From Amycolatopsis taiwanensis DSM 45107 (GTDB lineage: Bacteria > Actinomycetota > Actinomycetes > Mycobacteriales > Pseudonocardiaceae), in contig NZ_JAFB01000004.1 in NCBI RefSeq assembly GCF_000519205.1, forward strand, positions 279,269 to 343,268: DNA of 64,000 nucleotides, given 5' to 3'. The translations under genes were made by a program, and so were the position numbers. The notes under the pieces are model-generated. The model did no database searches and had not been told where the DNA came from. It saw only the letters and a program-made list of their open reading frames with translations. The stretch's first letter is position 1, and the number at the start of each line of letters is the position of its first letter. Positions 33,939 through 42,494 of this stretch are shown here, in pieces.

Positions 33939-34673
33939 GTGCAGCACGAACGGTTCGTGGCGGAGATCCGGAACCAGTGCGCCGCCCTGCGCTCGGCGGC
34001 GATCGCGGCTGGGCCGGACGCCCAGGTTCCCACCTGTCCGGGATGGACGGTGCACCGGCTGGTCGCGCACCTCGCCCGCGTGCAGTCCTGGGCACGGGCG
34101 GCGCTGCGTGACCCCACCGGGAAGGACGTCCGGGCCGGCCGGCGCCCGGAGGACTGGGACGAGCTGCTGGTCTGGTGGGACGAGCAGCTGTCCGGCATGA
34201 TCGACGGCCTCGCCGATCCGGCGTCACCGGCCTGGCTGCCGTGGCGGGGAGTGCCCAGGAACGCCGGTTCGTGGGCGCGGCGTCAGGCCCACGAAGCCGC
34301 GATCCACCGGCTCGACGCCGAGCACGCCCGCGCGGGCAACGACGACCCCGACACGGTGGCGGCCCTGGTGTTCGACCCGGAATTCGCCGCCGACGGGATC
34401 GAAGAGCTGGCCGGCTGGTTACTGCCGAGCCGGGCCACGGCGAACACCTCGACCTGCTCCGGATCGGTTTTCCTGCACGCGGCCGACGCCGGCCGCTCGT
34501 GGACGTTGCGAATCGAACCCGGGGTCGCGCCGACCTTCTCGGCCGGCGGGCTCGAGGGTGACCTGACCATCGCGGGCACCGCGGATTCGGTATACCGGCG
34601 ACTCTGGGGCCGGCCCAGCCATGCCACGGTCACCGGTGACACGACTTTGCTGGAGCCGTTGGCCGCCCCGTAG
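33939..34673 (+). CDS. maleylpyruvate isomerase family mycothiol-dependent enzyme
   Basis: This 244-residue DinB-like four-helix protein has the TIGR03083 architecture: CPGWTVHRLVAHLARVQSWA carries the first metal His, and QAHEAAIHRLDAEHARAG supplies the HxxxxxH pair for Zn. A C-terminal SCP2-like domain (LRIEPGVAPTFSAGGLEGDL ... SVYRRLWGRPS) follows. Family members use mycothiol as cofactor; mshA is in the window. GTG start. Reaction unknown. Confidence 0.85.
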   Translation: MQHERFVAEIRNQCAALRSAAIAAGPDAQVPTCPGWTVHRLVAHLARVQSWARAALRDPTGKDVRAGRRPEDWDELLVWWDEQLSGMIDGLADPASPAWLPWRGVPRNAGSWARRQAHEAAIHRLDAEHARAGNDDPDTVAALVFDPEFAADGIEELAGWLLPSRATANTSTCSGSVFLHAADAGRSWTLRIEPGVAPTFSAGGLEGDLTIAGTADSVYRRLWGRPSHATVTGDTTLLEPLAAP

Positions 34674-34698
34674 GCGAGGCGCCACCACCGAGAATGCC

Positions 34699-35499
34699 CT
34701 AGATGCCGGCAAGGAAGGCGCGAACCGCGGTGGCTACGCCATCGGGGTCGCCGGCCAGGAGAAAGTGGTCGCCGTTCAGCTCGGCCGACACGGTGCCGGG
34801 GCGGCGCTCGACCATGGCGCGGACCTGTTCGGCCGGGACGACGCCGTTGGTGCCGTGGACGATCAGAGCGGGACAGGTGCTGGCGGTCCAGTCGGCCCAG
34901 TGATCGCCGTGGACTTGCTCTTCCGAGTCGTACATGTCCTTGGGGTGGAAGGGCAGTCGCCAGCTACCGTCGGGGTTTTCGCGTAGCCGGTCGGCGAAAT
35001 ACGGCGCAGCCGGGCCCAGGCTCGCGACGAGCGCGTCGCGGGTGGGTGCCTCGTAGGTGAGGTTGAGCAGGAAGGCCAGCGGGTGCGACCCCTCCAGACC
35101 GAACCTCACTGGACCTTCGATGTCGATGAAAGCGCTTACCCGCTCGGGGTGACGGGCGGCGAACTGGTAGGCGTTGATGGCGCCGAGTGAGTGGCCGAGC
35201 AGCACCACGCGGTCCAGTCCCAGGCGGTCCAGGAGTGCCTCGAGGTCGGCCAGGTATCCCTCTCGCGAATAGTCGGCGGCGCGGTCGGACTCGCCCTGGC
35301 CGCGCTGGTCCGGGGCGATCACTCGCCACTCGGGGCCGAGTGCGTCGGCAAGCCGGGCGAACGTCGCGCCCTCCGAGAGGTGTCCGTGCAGTGCGACCAG
35401 CGGGCGGCCGGTGCCGCCGAAGTCCAGGTAGGAAAGCCGGCGGCCGTCGATGGTCAGCTCGGCGCGGGTAGCGGTGGGGCTCATGGTCGTGTCGTTCAT
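34699..35499 (-). CDS. alpha/beta hydrolase
   Basis: A 266-residue alpha/beta hydrolase. The oxyanion/His-Gly motif is LVALHGHLSEG, the nucleophile elbow is VVLLGHSLGAINAYQ with catalytic Ser, the acid is around HGTNGVVPAEQVRAM and the catalytic His is in LNGDHFLLAGDP. Likely an esterase or epoxide/C-C hydrolase of small molecules. Start is ATG 35499, preceded by GGAGATC. It is divergent from a TetR gene with a palindromic region between, so it is the likely target of that regulator. Confidence 0.87.
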   Translation of the reverse strand: MNDTTMSPTATRAELTIDGRRLSYLDFGGTGRPLVALHGHLSEGATFARLADALGPEWRVIAPDQRGQGESDRAADYSREGYLADLEALLDRLGLDRVVLLGHSLGAINAYQFAARHPERVSAFIDIEGPVRFGLEGSHPLAFLLNLTYEAPTRDALVASLGPAAPYFADRLRENPDGSWRLPFHPKDMYDSEEQVHGDHWADWTASTCPALIVHGTNGVVPAEQVRAMVERRPGTVSAELNGDHFLLAGDPDGVATAVRAFLAGI

Positions 35500-35550
35500 C
35501 GCGGGATCTCCTTGCGTGGTTGCGATGGCACGACCATAGCAAGGGTTTGG

Positions 35551-35599
35551 GCGCTTGAACAAGGCGCTCGCCTAATTCATTTGCCTAGCGCGCTTGTTC
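35551..35599. promoter_or_regulatory. inverted repeats between alpha/beta hydrolase and TetR genes, candidate operator
   Basis: Half-sites GAACAAGGCGCT (35557-35568) and AGCGCGCTTGTTC (35587-35599) are inverted around an AT-rich CTAATTCATTTG, likely a -10 region; a further GCGCTTGAAC overlaps the first. The layout suits a TetR repressor controlling both divergent genes. Confidence 0.55.
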
Positions 35600-35621
35600 C
35601 ACCGTCGGATAGCATCTGGCC

Positions 35622-36209
35622 ATGGGAAACAGAGAAGACCTGCTCGCCGGCGCACGCCGCTGTCTGGAGGAGAAGGGCTGGGCGCGGACCACCATCCGCG
35701 ACATCACTGCCGCGTCGGGCGGCGTCAGCATGGCCGCCATCGGCTACCACTTCGGGTCCCGCGAGGCACTGCTGACCGCCGCACTGATCGAGACGATCGA
35801 CGAGCAGGGAGACCAGACCGGCCGGACCCTCGCCGAATTCGGGACGGGCCAGGACTCACCCGCCAAGCGGTACGAAGCGATGTGGGACAAGATGATCGAG
35901 TCGTTCTCCACCCATCGCAAGTTGTGGCTGGCCTCGATCGAAGCTCTGGTCCAGGCCGAGCACTCCGGCGAACTGCGCCGCTACCTCTCCGAAGGCCAGG
36001 CCCAGGGACGACGGGGACTCGCCGCGATCCTGTCCGGCGTCGACGAAGACACCATCGACGACACCACCGCACGCACGCTCGGCACCGTCCAGATGGCCCT
36101 GCTCACCGGCCTGATGACGCAGTGCCTCACCAACCCCGATCAGCCCCCCACCGGCACCGACGTCGCCGCCGGCCTACGCGCCCTGGCCGACATCATCGAC
36201 CCCGGCTAG
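35622..36209 (+). CDS. TetR family transcriptional regulator
   Basis: A 195-residue regulator. The N-terminal HTH is EEKGWARTTIRDITAASGGV then SMAAIGYHFGSREALLTAAL, canonical TetR. The C-terminal ligand domain is helical (TQCLTNPDQPPTGTDVAAGL near the end). ATG start. Divergent from the alpha/beta hydrolase, which it probably represses until an unknown inducer binds. Confidence 0.9.
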   Translation: MGNREDLLAGARRCLEEKGWARTTIRDITAASGGVSMAAIGYHFGSREALLTAALIETIDEQGDQTGRTLAEFGTGQDSPAKRYEAMWDKMIESFSTHRKLWLASIEALVQAEHSGELRRYLSEGQAQGRRGLAAILSGVDEDTIDDTTARTLGTVQMALLTGLMTQCLTNPDQPPTGTDVAAGLRALADIIDPG

Positions 36210-36224
36210 CTCGGCCTGCCCGCG

Positions 36225-37001
36225 CTAGCCGAAGACGAGCCAGACGATCGCGATGAGCGCGGTGTAGAGGCCGATCGCGGTCCAGATCAGCTTCGTGCGG
36301 CGACGCTCCGGCCAGTCCACGAACCGCAACAGCCAGGCCAGCGCGGGCACGACCAGGATCGCGTGCATGGTCACCGCGTGCACAGGCTTCAGCGCGCCCG
36401 CGGTGGTGTAGGCCAGTTGCGGGTCGCCGCCGCGGGCGAGGCGAACCCCGTCCGCGATCATGACGGCGCCGACCACGAGCGCGCCCATCAGCACCACCAG
36501 CCCGAATCGCAGGGCCAGCAGCAGGCTCGGGGCCAGCCCGCTCGTCGCCCGCATCGCGGCCACCGTGAACCCGAGCACGGTCGCGATGATCACCGCGCCA
36601 CCGGCCGCGAGCATCATCGACACCGTGGAGTCGAAGCCGGTCTCGAAGTTGAAATGGGACGGCACCCCGCGCCACACCTGCATGGTGATCAGCGCGACCT
36701 CGACCACGCTGACCGCGGTGAACGCGCCGAGCAGGACATTGCGGGTTCGGGGCCGCAGGCGCAGAAACGAGGTCGCCCAAGTCAGCGTCGCGAGCGTGAG
36801 CCCGAACGACAGCCCGAAGGTCATCGCCTTGCGGTAGGACAGCGGCCCTTCCCAGGTCGTGCCCGAGACGACCAGCACGCCGAAATGGACCAGACCGCTG
36901 ACGAACAGGACTGCGGCGACCGAATACGCGAGGCGTTCGACGGGACGCCCGTGCGTCCACTTCCGTTCGAGCGAGGTACGGGCCTCGGTGATCGTTGCCA
37001 T
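36225..37001 (-). CDS. multi-pass membrane protein, unknown function
   Basis: A 258-residue integral membrane protein with about seven hydrophobic segments (for example LAYSVAAVLFVSGLVHFGVL, GFGLSFGLTLATLTWA-like, LVVLMGALVVGAVMIA, LIWTAIGLYTALIAIVWLVF). ATG start at 37001; longer frames are spurious. No transporter or enzyme motif is recognised. It ends 16 bp from the convergent TetR gene, so the two are likely unrelated. Confidence 0.75.
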   Translation of the reverse strand: MATITEARTSLERKWTHGRPVERLAYSVAAVLFVSGLVHFGVLVVSGTTWEGPLSYRKAMTFGLSFGLTLATLTWATSFLRLRPRTRNVLLGAFTAVSVVEVALITMQVWRGVPSHFNFETGFDSTVSMMLAAGGAVIIATVLGFTVAAMRATSGLAPSLLLALRFGLVVLMGALVVGAVMIADGVRLARGGDPQLAYTTAGALKPVHAVTMHAILVVPALAWLLRFVDWPERRRTKLIWTAIGLYTALIAIVWLVFG

Positions 37002-37125
37002 GATACGAATCCTGGACCGCCAGCGACACGAAATCGTCGGCCTGGCTTCGTCTCTTGGCGCTACGCCCAGTGACGTATCTCGACCACGGCAAGCCACTCG
37101 GGAACGCAACTCGCGTGTCCGAAGG

Positions 37126-38136
37126 TCAGAGGCGCACGAGCATCTTGCCGGTGTTGCGGCCGGCAAGCAGGTCGAGGAACGCCTGCGGCGCGTTCGCCAG
37201 CCCCTCGACGATGGTCTCCTCGTACCGCAACTTGCCCGACTTGACCAGCGGCGCGACTTCGGCCACGAACTGTTCCCGAAGGTCGGAGTGATCGCCGACC
37301 AGGAAACCGCGGATGGTCAGCCGCTGGGCCAGCACCTGGAACATGTTGCGCGGCCCCGGAGGCGGTTCCGTCGCGCTGTACTGCGAGATCAGCCCGCAGA
37401 TGGCGATCCGCCCGTGCAGGTTCGCCGCGCCGATCGCCGCCTCCAGGTGCTCACCGCCGACGTTGTCGAAGTAGACGTCGATGCCGTCGGGCGCGGCGGC
37501 CGCGAGCTGTTCGGCCACGGGCCCGTCCTTGTAGTTGAACGCCGCGTCGAAGCCGAGGTTGTCGAGCAGGTGGCGGACCTTCGCGGCGGACCCGGCGCTG
37601 CCGATCACCCGCTTGGCGCCCTTCAGCCTGGCGAGCTGGCCCACGACCGATCCGACCGCCCCGGCCGCGCCGGAGACGAAGACGACGTCCCCCGGTTTGA
37701 ACTCGGCAATCCGCAGCAACCCGGCGTAGGCGGTGAGACCGGGCATGCCCAGCACACCGAGGTATGTGGTGAGCGGAGCGGCGTCGGGGTCCAGCTTGGC
37801 CGCCTGAGCGGCGGGCAGGACCGCATGCGAGCGCCAACCACGGCTGTGCAGCACCACGTCCCCGGGCTTGAAGCGCTCCGTGTTGGCCACGAGGACCTCG
37901 CCGATCGCGCCCCCGTCCATGACCTTGCCGACCTCGTAGGGTGCGGTATAGGACTTGCGGTCGCTCATCCGTCCGCGCATGTACGGGTCGACGCTCATCA
38001 CCAGGTTGCGGACCAGCATCTCGCCCGGACCGGGATCCGGCAGCTCGGTGTCCACAGTGGAAAAATTGGCCAGGGTCGGCACGCCATGTGGGCGGGAGGC
38101 AAGGTGGATCTCGGTCGCGGTGATCGGTGTGGTCAT
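37126..38136 (-). CDS. NADP-dependent oxidoreductase (medium-chain dehydrogenase/CurA-like)
   Basis: A 336-residue zinc-independent MDR enzyme of the leukotriene B4 12-hydroxydehydrogenase/CurA type. Signature pieces are SVDPYMRGRMSDRKSYTAPY, VFVSGAAGAVGSVVGQLARL (NADPH motif) and VDVYFDNVGGEHLEAAIGAA-like strand. It probably reduces the double bond of alpha,beta-unsaturated ketones or aldehydes. ATG start; not in an operon with its neighbours. Confidence 0.9.
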   Translation of the reverse strand: MTTPITATEIHLASRPHGVPTLANFSTVDTELPDPGPGEMLVRNLVMSVDPYMRGRMSDRKSYTAPYEVGKVMDGGAIGEVLVANTERFKPGDVVLHSRGWRSHAVLPAAQAAKLDPDAAPLTTYLGVLGMPGLTAYAGLLRIAEFKPGDVVFVSGAAGAVGSVVGQLARLKGAKRVIGSAGSAAKVRHLLDNLGFDAAFNYKDGPVAEQLAAAAPDGIDVYFDNVGGEHLEAAIGAANLHGRIAICGLISQYSATEPPPGPRNMFQVLAQRLTIRGFLVGDHSDLREQFVAEVAPLVKSGKLRYEETIVEGLANAPQAFLDLLAGRNTGKMLVRL

Positions 38137-38243
38137 GATGACCTCTCCAGGTCGGTCGGCGAAGCGCGGATGATCACGGCAACCGCGGAACCGGCACGGT
38201 TATTTCCGAAGGTTTCCGTCACCACCGGTGTCGCGCCGCGGAA

Positions 38244-38684
38244 CTAGGCGTGAGCGGCTTGGTCGAGTTTGGTGAGCACCCCGTCGTAGATCCGCTTGAG
38301 TCCGAGTGGCGCGAACATCTTCTCGAAGAACCCCCCGACGCCGCCGGCCCCTTCCCAGGCGGTCTCGATGCGCACCATGGTGCCCGCGCCGGCGGGCCGG
38401 ACCGTCCACTTCGTGACCATGCTGGAGTTCGCGTCGGATTCGACCAGTGTGCCGGGTTCGGGCTGGGTCACCGTGGCCGCCACGTCACGCACCCGCTTCG
38501 AGGTGGCCTGCAGCTTCCACTTCGCCCTGGTGCCCGCCCCGGTGCCGCCCTCGACGACCTGGTAATCCCGGTAGTGCTCGGTCAGGATCTTCGGCCGGGT
38601 TTCGGCGTAGTCGGCGACGAGCGCCCGCACCTTCTCCACGGGCGCGTCGATCGCGCGTTCAGCCTGAGCGTGAACCTTTGCCAT
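38244..38684 (-). CDS. SRPBCC family protein
   Basis: A 146-residue START/Bet v1-fold protein: MAKVHAQAERAIDAPVEKVR, ARDYQVVEGGTGAGTRAKWK-like strands and the C-terminal helix MFAPLGLKRIYDGVLTKLDQ. Such proteins bind or modify hydrophobic ligands, without identifiable catalytic residues here. ATG start at 38684; the longer 38717 frame adds only an unlikely leader. Confidence 0.82.
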   Translation of the reverse strand: MAKVHAQAERAIDAPVEKVRALVADYAETRPKILTEHYRDYQVVEGGTGAGTRAKWKLQATSKRVRDVAATVTQPEPGTLVESDANSSMVTKWTVRPAGAGTMVRIETAWEGAGGVGGFFEKMFAPLGLKRIYDGVLTKLDQAAHA

Positions 38685-38795
38685 GACCGCGACTCTACGA
38701 CAGTGACCGTCATCCAAGAGTCTGTGTTCGTGCTTCGGCGCTCCGACGGGGCATCGAGAGCCATCTTGTCAAGACCCTAGCCCCGCTATCTGGGT

Positions 38796-38823
38796 ATGAG
38801 TGACCCGTTACTCCCGAAAATCG
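38796..38823. repeat. 28-bp dispersed repeat, copy 2
   Basis: Identical to 5294-5321. It lies in the gap between the SRPBCC gene and the osmoprotectant-binding gene, and is followed by CTCACTCATGA, giving a wider symmetric element. The 38685-38899 region holds no gene. Confidence 0.8.
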
Positions 38824-38899
38824 GTACGAGCTCCTCACTCATGAAGGCGCTGGTGACGGAGGACAGACCTTGATCGCCGCGGCCTGACTGGTCGGTCCG

Positions 38900-39814
38900 T
38901 CAGGAGAGTCCCTGCTGCGACAGCCAGTCCTTGGCGACATCGGCGACCGCGTCACCGTCGGCGTCCACCCGCTTGTTCAGCTCACGGAGCTGGTCGGTGG
39001 TCAGTTTGGCACTGACCGCGTTCACCACGCTGGAGAAATCGGGTCCTCGCTCGTCGAGCACCTTCTTGTTCACCGCGGGCACTACGTTCTCGGTCGCCAC
39101 GATGCTGAGGTCGTCCTGCAACGCGGTGTAGGCCGGGTCCGCGGTGGGCGGGCTGACCGAGTCGACCGGGATCACGGTGACCGCGCCGGAATTCAGTTGC
39201 TGCAGGCGCGGGCCCGCTTCCTGAATGCTCTGGAACGTCACGTTCAGGTGGTAGGTGTCGCGGAATCCGACGAAGCAGTTCGCGCGCGTGCCGCATTCCG
39301 GAGGACCGCCGAGCACGACATTGTCCAGCTTCTTCAAATCGCTGATTTTGGTCAGGCCCTGCGCCTTGGCCAGGTCGGTCTTCACGATGTAGGTGTTCTT
39401 GTTCTCCGCCGGTGCGTAATCGAGCAGCGCGACGCCCGAAGGCGCGAACAGCTCGGCGAGCTTGGCATGCTCGGACACCGCGTCCTTCGGGGCCTGCTCG
39501 TTGAATCCGCTGCTGATCGCCGCACCCTGGTACTCCGGGATGAACTGCAACTCGCCGGACTGCAGCGGGCCATAGACCAGCTCACGAGAGCCGATGTTGA
39601 ACTTGCGGGTGACCGGATAGCCCTTGGCCTCCAGCGCCTGCGCATACACCTCGGCGAGGATCTGGCTGTCGGTGAAGTTGAACGACGCCACCACGATGGG
39701 CGCCCCGCCCTTGCTCGCGGCGGCCGGTTGTCCACCGTCCCCGCCGCAGGCCGTCAGGCCAAGTACCGCGGCCGCGAGGACCGCTCCAACCCGGAAACTC
39801 CGTGCCCAGCGCAT
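38900..39814 (-). CDS. glycine betaine/osmoprotectant ABC transporter substrate-binding lipoprotein
   Basis: Exported binding protein of the OpuAC/ProX type, 304 residues from ATG 39814 with GGAGGG upstream. The signal peptide is lipoprotein-like (LAAAVLGLTACGGDGG). The mature part contains IVVASFNFTDSQILAEVYAQ, GPLQSGELQFIPEYQGAAIS and PPECGTRANCFVGFRDTYHL, typical of quaternary-ammonium binding. It is divergent from two permease genes. No ABC ATPase gene is nearby in the window. Confidence 0.9.
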   Translation of the reverse strand: MRWARSFRVGAVLAAAVLGLTACGGDGGQPAAASKGGAPIVVASFNFTDSQILAEVYAQALEAKGYPVTRKFNIGSRELVYGPLQSGELQFIPEYQGAAISSGFNEQAPKDAVSEHAKLAELFAPSGVALLDYAPAENKNTYIVKTDLAKAQGLTKISDLKKLDNVVLGGPPECGTRANCFVGFRDTYHLNVTFQSIQEAGPRLQQLNSGAVTVIPVDSVSPPTADPAYTALQDDLSIVATENVVPAVNKKVLDERGPDFSSVVNAVSAKLTTDQLRELNKRVDADGDAVADVAKDWLSQQGLS

Positions 39815-39971
39815 CCGCTTTCCCTCCTGATCGACCGACCCGAAGACCATATAGGCAGCCACCGACAGAAACCACGAAATGGGAGGGTTTGGTGTTATTC
39901 AACCCACAGTTTCGTTCAAAACGTGTTCGGATACGCAGGTCGAGACGCGTTTCGGTGCCTATGCTGATCCG

Positions 39972-40661
39972 ATGTTCGAGCACGAGCACGTGCTGGCCGC
40001 ATCGACCCGGCCACTGTTCGAGTGGCGCTGGGTCGAGCGCAACGCGACGGCCATCGTCCACCGGCTCGGCGAGCACCTTTCGCTGACCGCCACCGCGCTG
40101 GCCCTCGGGCTGGCCGTGTCGGTCCTGCTGGCCATGCTGTCCCTGCGCTGGCGATGGTTCTACGGCATCGCGCTCGCCGGAGCCGGCGCGCTCTACGTCA
40201 TCCCCAGTCTCGGCGCGTTCGCACTGCTGGTCCCGTTCTTCGGGCTGTCGTTCACCACCGCGGTCGTCCCGCTGGCGACGTACACGCTGCTGATCCTGCT
40301 GCGCAACATCGTCACCGGAATCCAGCAGGTGCCGGCCGAGGTGCGTGAGGCGGCGATCGGCATGGGATTCACCCGGCTGAGGCTGTTGTGGCAGGTCGAG
40401 CTGCCGCTCGCGCTGCCCGTTGTGATCGCCGGGCTGCGCGTCGCGGCGGTCACCACGATCGGGTTGGTGACGGTCACCTCGATGCTCGGCCTCGGCGGGC
40501 TCGGGTTCTTCATCCGGCAAGGCATCCAGACGACCACGCCCAACCCGACCGCGATCATCGTCGGCATCGGGTTGTCCATCGTGCTGGCGGTGGTGGTCGA
40601 CCTGCTGCTGTGGCTCTCCGAACGGGCGCTCGCGCCATGGGCGAGGAAGGCACGCGCATGA
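39972..40661 (+). CDS. osmoprotectant ABC transporter permease
   Basis: A 229-residue inner-membrane permease of the ProW/OpuCB family with five to six transmembrane segments. The EAA-like loop to the ATPase reads VPAEVREAAIGMGFTRLRLL, followed by VELPLALPVVIAGLRVAAVT. Its stop overlaps the next permease start (ATGA), so both form a heterodimeric channel. ATG start. The partner ATPase is not encoded between 38.9 and 41.4 kb. Confidence 0.9.
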   Translation: MFEHEHVLAASTRPLFEWRWVERNATAIVHRLGEHLSLTATALALGLAVSVLLAMLSLRWRWFYGIALAGAGALYVIPSLGAFALLVPFFGLSFTTAVVPLATYTLLILLRNIVTGIQQVPAEVREAAIGMGFTRLRLLWQVELPLALPVVIAGLRVAAVTTIGLVTVTSMLGLGGLGFFIRQGIQTTTPNPTAIIVGIGLSIVLAVVVDLLLWLSERALAPWARKARA

Positions 40662-41377
40662 ACGTCTGGGCACAGACCTGGCAGTGGCTCACCCAGCCGA
40701 ACCGGTGGAGCTGGACCGACCCCGCCGGCATTCCCTACCGCACCCTCGAGCATCTGGGCTTTTCCGTGCTGTCCCTGGCCCTGGCCGCGCTGCTGACGAT
40801 CCCGCTGGCGCTGTGGCTCGCGCACTACCGCAAGGGCGGGTTCGTGGCCAACGCGGTGGTGAACATCGGCCGCGCGGTCCCCAGCTTCGGATTGATCATC
40901 CTGTTCTGGTTCCTGGCGGCTCGCTGGGAGGTCAACACGTCGTTCTGGCCACTGCTCATCGCGCTCGTCGCGCTCGCGCTGCCGCCACTGTTCTCGAACA
41001 CGTACGCGGGCGTGATCTCGGCGGAGGAGGACGTCGTCGACGCCGCCCGGGGCACCGGGTACACCGAGCGAGGAATCATGGTGCACGTCGAGCTGCCGCT
41101 GGCGCTGCCGGTGATCCTGGCCGGGGCGCGGGTCGCGTTCCTCCAGGTGGTGGCGACGGTGGCGATCGGCGCGATCGTCAACAACGGCGGCGGGCTCGGT
41201 CGCTACATCGTGGACGGGTTCGCCGAGGGCGCCGGCGGTTACGGCGAGATCCTCGGCGGCGGCGTCGCGGTGATCGTGCTGGCCCTGCTGTGTGAAGGCG
41301 CGTTCGGCCTGATCAGCCGGTATGCCGTGCCAAAGGGCCTGGCCGCCGAGGCGGCGAGCAGGTCACGCCTGCCCTAG
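40658..41377 (+). CDS. osmoprotectant ABC transporter permease
   Basis: A 239-residue second permease of the pair. The EAA-like loop is EEDVVDAARGTGYTERGIMV, then VELPLALPVILAGARVAFLQ. About six transmembrane helices. It overlaps the upstream permease by four bases. Together with the divergent binding protein it should import betaine, choline or carnitine-like osmolytes, needing an ATPase from elsewhere. Confidence 0.9.
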   Translation: MNVWAQTWQWLTQPNRWSWTDPAGIPYRTLEHLGFSVLSLALAALLTIPLALWLAHYRKGGFVANAVVNIGRAVPSFGLIILFWFLAARWEVNTSFWPLLIALVALALPPLFSNTYAGVISAEEDVVDAARGTGYTERGIMVHVELPLALPVILAGARVAFLQVVATVAIGAIVNNGGGLGRYIVDGFAEGAGGYGEILGGGVAVIVLALLCEGAFGLISRYAVPKGLAAEAASRSRLP

Positions 41378-41444
41378 GTCGCTCAACATCCGTGTTCCGT
41401 CCGAGGCAACCGCGCCCCTGGAAACAAACCCTGTCCTGAAGTCC

Positions 41445-41996
41445 TCACCCAATCGGCTTGGCGAGGTCCTCGATCACCTCGGCGCCGGGCAGCGAGGCCA
41501 GCCGTTGCCCGGTCACCAGCAGTTTGCTCGCCCGCAGCCCGCTGCCGATGACCAGTTCGGGCGACTCGGCGACGGCCTGGTCGACGAGGATCGGCCAGCC
41601 GGCAGGGAGGCCGATCGGGGTGATCCCGCCGTAGGCCATGCCGGTCAGTTCGACGGCCTCTGACATGGGTGCGAACGACGCCTTGCGCACGTCCAGGCGG
41701 CGCCGGATGACGTTGTTGACGTCCGCCCGGGTGGTCGCGAGCACGAGTGCGGCGGCATAGCGAACCTCACCACCGCGCTTGCCCGAGACGACCACACAGT
41801 TCGCGGAGGCGGACAGTGGCGACGAATACTGCTCGCAGAAGGCGGCCGTGTCGGCAAGGTCCGGATCGATCCGCACCACCCCGACGTCCGGATCACCCAG
41901 CGTGGCCAGGGCTTTCGCCACGGGTTCGGCGAGCAGGCCGACCTGCTCGGCCGCCGGTTCGGCGGTCAGTGTTCCAGCGATGGTCCAGTTGCGCAT
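41445..41996 (-). CDS. YbaK/EbsC family protein (aminoacyl-tRNA deacylase-like)
   Basis: A 183-residue protein with YbaK fold: CVVVSGKRGGEVRYAAALVL and ADVNNVIRRRLDVRKASFAP carry the conserved Lys/Arg patterns, and AYGGITPIGLPAGWPILVDQ holds the GxxP loop. Members remove wrong amino acids from tRNA (Cys-tRNA-Pro, Ala-tRNA-Pro), and stand-alone members vary in substrate. Start ATG near 41996. A gap of 100 bp with a repeat element lies upstream. Confidence 0.85.
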   Translation of the reverse strand: MRNWTIAGTLTAEPAAEQVGLLAEPVAKALATLGDPDVGVVRIDPDLADTAAFCEQYSSPLSASANCVVVSGKRGGEVRYAAALVLATTRADVNNVIRRRLDVRKASFAPMSEAVELTGMAYGGITPIGLPAGWPILVDQAVAESPELVIGSGLRASKLLVTGQRLASLPGAEVIEDLAKPIG

Positions 41997-42004
41997 GCCG
42001 CGAG

Positions 42005-42085
42005 ACTAGAGGATTTCGAAGCGGCGGAGCCGCTTGCCGTGGGCCGACGGCTTGCACCGCCACGCAAGCCGCGTCAAACGGTCTC
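42005..42085 (-). repeat. 3'-end repeat element, copy B (after the DUF2516 gene)
   Basis: Read on the minus strand after the DUF2516 stop: AGACCGTTTGACGCGGCTTG, then CGTGGCGGTGC ... CACGGCAAGCGGCTCCGCCG ending CTTCGAAA. The core AAGCGGC TCC GCCGCTT is a perfect 7-bp hairpin. It corresponds closely to the copy at 62557-62640. Confidence 0.6.
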
Positions 42086-42096
42086 TGGCTGGCGCT

Positions 42097-42393
42097 TCAC
42101 CAGTTCCTGCCACCTCGTTGCACTTCGATCAGCTTCGGCCGGACATCCACGATGTACACCAGCACGGCCACGATCCCGGCGAGCCAGAACAGGGTGCCGG
42201 CGCCACCGAAGCGGAACAGGCCCATCGCCGCCGTCCCCGCGCCCGTGATCCCCAGCCAGATCGGCTTCGTCTTGCGATCCGCCGCGGTGAACGCGTCCGC
42301 CCGCTGCGTCAGTGCATGGATGAAAGCGAAGACACCAGCCAGAGCCCCGGCCCAACTGATGACCAGCATGATCCACGCTGCGATTAACGGCAC
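42097..42393 (-). CDS. DUF2516 family membrane protein
   Basis: A 98-residue protein with two to three transmembrane helices (LIAAWIMLVISWAGALAGVF, FRFGGAGTLFWLAGIVAVLV) and short basic loops. Position after an HbhA-like gene is that of Rv0476 in M. tuberculosis. Function unknown. ATG start. Confidence 0.82.
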   Translation of the reverse strand: MPLIAAWIMLVISWAGALAGVFAFIHALTQRADAFTAADRKTKPIWLGITGAGTAAMGLFRFGGAGTLFWLAGIVAVLVYIVDVRPKLIEVQRGGRNW

Positions 42394-42450
42394 GACTACA
42401 GCTTACGTCCCTTCCGGCCCGCACGGTCCGCCACCAGAATGCCACGAAGA

Positions 42451-42480
42451 GCCCGTTCGGGACAGACGTCCCGAACGGGC
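42451..42480 (-). terminator. 12-bp hairpin downstream of the HbhA-like gene
   Basis: Perfect inverted repeat GCCCGTTCGGGA / TCCCGAACGGGC with a six-base loop, 15-45 bp past the stop at 42495. It probably ends the XRE-HbhA transcript before DUF2516. Confidence 0.75.
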
Positions 42481-42494
42481 CCCTTTCGCCAAGC

